The notes beneath the pieces were generated by a model, which saw only the letters and a program-made list of their open reading frames with translations, was not told where the DNA came from and searched no databases. The position numbers were made by a program, and so were the translations under genes. Shown here piece after piece: positions 8,401-9,986 of a stretch of 9,986 nt of DNA (positions are counted from its first letter, which is position 1; each line of letters begins with the position of its first letter). Source of the DNA: Bacteroidota bacterium. GTDB lineage: Bacteria > Bacteroidota > Bacteroidia > AKYH767-A > OLB10. The stretch is from NCBI GenBank assembly GCA_016709725.1, contig JADJMG010000028.1, positions 1 to 9,986 of the forward strand. The letters are read 5' to 3'.

Positions 8401-8643
8401 AACGTCATCGTCTATCCGAATCCATCAAATGAGAACTTTATATTCTCGTCTTGGATAATGCATCACCGCTTCAACAAATTGGTGCGCAGTATCGATGGGA
8501 AAGTGATTTACACACAAGACCAAACCATCATCCAGAGCAGATAAAAATTTCCACAGCTTCCTTAAGCGGAGGAATATATTTTATTAGGTCTAGTGAATGA
8601 AAACGGCGATCGAAGTTTCAAGCGAATTGTTGTACAGCATTGA
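5496..8643 (+). CDS. Large secreted modular T9SS protein: four jelly-roll-like units, CARDB-like linkers, type A sorting domain; frame broken
   Basis: Probably a surface or released protein exported by Sec and T9SS. It starts with a signal peptide (MKHPKLIFCALLFFIASKCYS). Four MAM-like jelly-roll units follow, at about 5571-6105, 6450-6815, 6963-7500 and 7842-8370. Each opens with a PYxxDFE/NFD-type strand and a WELG-P or WEHGTPN motif, then an SxxSG/YSQPxxWD-N-L-T-Y stretch, an SETGWDG/LDGMHIEY core and a closing GxxxDDISV-like strand. CARDB-like linkers separate them (about 6106-6444, 6816-6962, 7501-7841). The tail reads VIVYPNPSNENFIFSS, then ISTASLSGGIYFIR, then FKRIVVQH, with TGA 8641-8643, a type A sorting domain. 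The frame is clean to 6695; shifts lie at about 6690, 7497, 7530-7560, 7768, 7890 and many places after 7985. Unit 2 and linker 2 are each about 170-190 bases short. Intact length would be about 1,050 aa as found, about 1,170 without the losses. Catalytic activity is not evident; adhesion or binding is an inference. Confidence 0.88.
5571..8370 (+). repeat. Coding repeat of about 880 bases: jelly-roll unit plus CARDB-like linker
   Basis: Unit starts fall at about 5571, 6453, 6966 and 7842, giving intervals of about 882, 513 and 876 bases. The repetition is seen mainly in protein sequence (WELG/WEHG, HSGNNCWDINL against HSGINCWDINL, SETGWDG against LDGMHI and SGADGI), with moderate DNA similarity. 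The short middle interval reflects the missing segments described among the findings. Confidence 0.75.
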
Positions 8644-8677
8644 TTCAAAAAATTAATCAATGATCGGTAACTTTTGA

Positions 8678-9153
8678 TTACTCTGGTTCGTTCACTTTAT
8701 TTCGAAATTTAACCCGCCCTCCGTGAATGAAATTTCGCAAATACTGATCGTTACAGTGTCGATATTGCTTTTGTTCAGGGCTTCTTAGAAAGCACTTAAT
8801 TCATGTGGACTTATTTTTTCTCGATTAAATTGAAAAAAGTTCGATGATCTCGTCAGGTTTGAGATCGAACGCTATTTTTAGTTTCAAAAATTAAATTATT
8901 ATCAATTCTTTTTCAGCGATCATCTGCACTCTTCCTTTTACCTGTTTCAAAATAATAGGTCCGTTGAGAAGGTAGCTTTTATTTGATCAGTGATTCCAAT
9001 ATACAAAGGATCATCTTTTCCTTTTAAGCCAATCACTCACATGGGATCTTTTCGCAATAAAATGTCCCAACCCCAAAAATTTCGATCATCAGGGAGGCAT
9101 CGATTTAGATCCAATGTATATCGGATTCTTCTTTGAGTATCGTTGTTTGTCAT
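8678..9153 (-). CDS. DUF1456 (YehS-type) family protein, frame broken
   Basis: Stitched on the minus strand from ATG 9153. It reads MTNNDTQRRIRYTLDLN, then (shift at about 9105) DASLMIEIFG, then SDWLK-KDDPLY, a degraded stretch matching TFLNG, then LNNNLIF, KLKIAFDLKPDEIIELF, ISPHELSAFLRSPEQKQYR, CNDQYLRNFIHGG and VKFRNKVNEPE, with TAA at 8680-8678. The order of MTNND, RRIRYTLDLND, KxEDDPxY, NNxIFxKLKIAxxL and HELSAFFRxPxxKxYRxCxDQxLRNF is characteristic of DUF1456, a small cytosolic family of about 150-160 aa made of two similar helical halves. The molecular function of the family is unknown to me. About 158 codons fit the usual length. At least seven indels are needed. It is convergent with the T9SS gene (34-base gap) and divergent from the DUF1361 gene. 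Confidence 0.85.
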
Positions 9154-9289
9154 TGAATCGGTTCTAATTACATTTTTTTTCAAATCATTTTATTCGCCAT
9201 CAAACCAAATCGAAAATTAGCTAAAAAAAGAAATTGATTCCCCTTTACTACTTAAAATCACAAACTTTTATTAACCAAAATTTAATTGA
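9154..9289. other. Divergent intergenic region between the DUF1456 and DUF1361 genes
   Basis: 136 A/T-rich bases with runs of A and T (for example the 8-T run at 9173-9180). It should carry both promoters, but I find no clear TTG...TAnnTTTG pair on either strand and no RNA gene. Confidence 0.5.
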
Positions 9290-9986
9290 ATGTCCAAACT
9301 TCTTTTCGAAAAATCTAAGCGTTCACCTATAACTTCAACAACCATTCATTATGCGATCCTTTCATCCAAAGGCAAGTGGCACTCATTTTATTTATGCTTA
9401 TTAAGTTTAAGTCTTTGGTTTTAAGAATTGAGTGTAACCGGACAATTGAATTTCACCTGCGAAGTATGGAATTTGTTTCTAGCCTACATTCCTTTTGGCA
9501 TTAAGCATGATGGAATTAAAAGAAAGACATTGATCAATGGCAATTTTGGGTGATTGCACCGATGTGGCTTCTATTTTTCCAAATGCACTCCCCATCCTCC
9601 CTGACTTATTCCACCTTCATAAAATAGCTGGAATGCCAGAATAGTTTGACTTATTACTCATTCTCCCGTTTTGCCATTTTCAGGATTATTGCTTGGACTT
9701 TATTCGCTGAGAAGCATGCATAAAATCGTGGAGAAACTTCATTCCAAAATGGTGGGAACTTCTTTGTAATTAGCTCTATTATGCACGGGAAGCTTTGGAG
9801 TTTACTTGGGACGTTTTGAGCATTACAATGGCTGGGATATCTTTAGGTACCTTTGTCTTTGGACATTGCTAAATCGAATTTTATATCCAACAGATCATCC
9901 GAGCACATGGGGATTAACCATGGATTAAGTTGCTTATTGGCAATTCTCTGTTTATTTACTGGAAGTAATTCCGTTCAGAAAAGGAT
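9290..9986 (+). CDS. DUF1361 family membrane protein, frame broken, 3' end at or beyond the window edge
   Basis: A polytopic inner-membrane protein of unknown function. Its frames give LLSLSLWF, TGQLNFTCEVWNLFLAYIPF, then (shifted) WLLFFPNALPILPDLFHL, MPEYFDLLLIL, GLYSLRSMHKIVEK, GSFGVYLGRF, NGWDI, NRILYPTDHPSTWGLTM. The NFTFLVWNLFLAYIP, WLLFFPNAPYIxTDLFHL, GSFGVYLGRFLRWNSWDI and DHPxTWGVT series is typical of DUF1361. ATG 9290 opens 43 codons in the same frame as the VWNLFLAYIPF part, interrupted by one TAA at about 9421; ATG 9351, in another frame, is an alternative start. Stitched length is already about 230 aa, close to the full family size, so only the last helix may lie outside. Shifts occur about every 50-100 bases. 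The upstream neighbour is divergent. Confidence 0.82.

Noticed and set aside
8644..8677. Terminator between the convergent T9SS and DUF1456 genes (AATCA...TGATT)
   Set aside because: The stem is only about 5 A/T-rich base pairs with no clear T run.
8839..8870. Imperfect inverted repeat GTTCGATGATCTC / GAGATCGAAC
   Set aside because: It lies inside the DUF1456 coding region at FDLKPDEII-E, where codon choice explains it, and it needs a 3-base bulge.

Overview
The window looks like a piece of a low-GC Bacteroidota chromosome, most likely Flavobacteriia (a Fluviicola/Crocinitomicaceae-type relative is my guess). The evidence is two secreted proteins with type IX secretion (T9SS) C-terminal sorting domains, one carrying the Bacteroidota-specific SHxxGG/ECCRNAAI-type N-terminal domain. 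Other support comes from a KdsC–UbiA–Maf operon of a kind I recall from flavobacterial genomes, little use of Shine-Dalgarno sites, and high A+T. Nearly every recognisable gene is interrupted by frameshifts, so most calls below are stitched from two or more frames. The frames are cleanest from about 4,200 to 6,690 and worst towards both ends. That pattern fits uneven consensus quality better than biological decay.

Layout. 2-414: an unrecognised broken coding piece and a short orphan C-terminus. 415-3251 (+): a tight operon of a KdsC-like HAD phosphatase, a UbiA-family prenyltransferase, a Maf nucleotide pyrophosphatase and an EamA-family transporter; spacings are 19, 12 and 3 bases. 3252-3447: non-coding, with interrupted TTGGATG heptamer repeats and a 9-bp inverted repeat. 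3448-3790 (-): a small unrecognised protein. 3801-3831: an intrinsic terminator serving the next gene. 3849-5230 (-): a secreted T9SS protein of about 460 aa. 5231-5495: a divergent intergenic region with one candidate Bacteroidota promoter. 5496-8643 (+): a large secreted modular protein with four jelly-roll-like units, three CARDB-like linkers and a T9SS tail. 8678-9153 (-): a DUF1456 (YehS-type) protein. 9290-9986 (+): a DUF1361 membrane protein running to the window edge.

The operon products are intracellular or membrane housekeeping proteins (sugar-phosphate, isoprenoid, nucleotide sanitation, export). The two T9SS proteins are transcribed divergently and are probably exported and anchored on the cell surface or released; their function is not evident.

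I found no convincing new defence, mobile or RNA system. The most informative oddities are two internal deletions within one 880-base repeat period of the large T9SS protein, the interrupted heptamer array, and two conserved genes (DUF1456, DUF1361) that are hidden by frame breaks.
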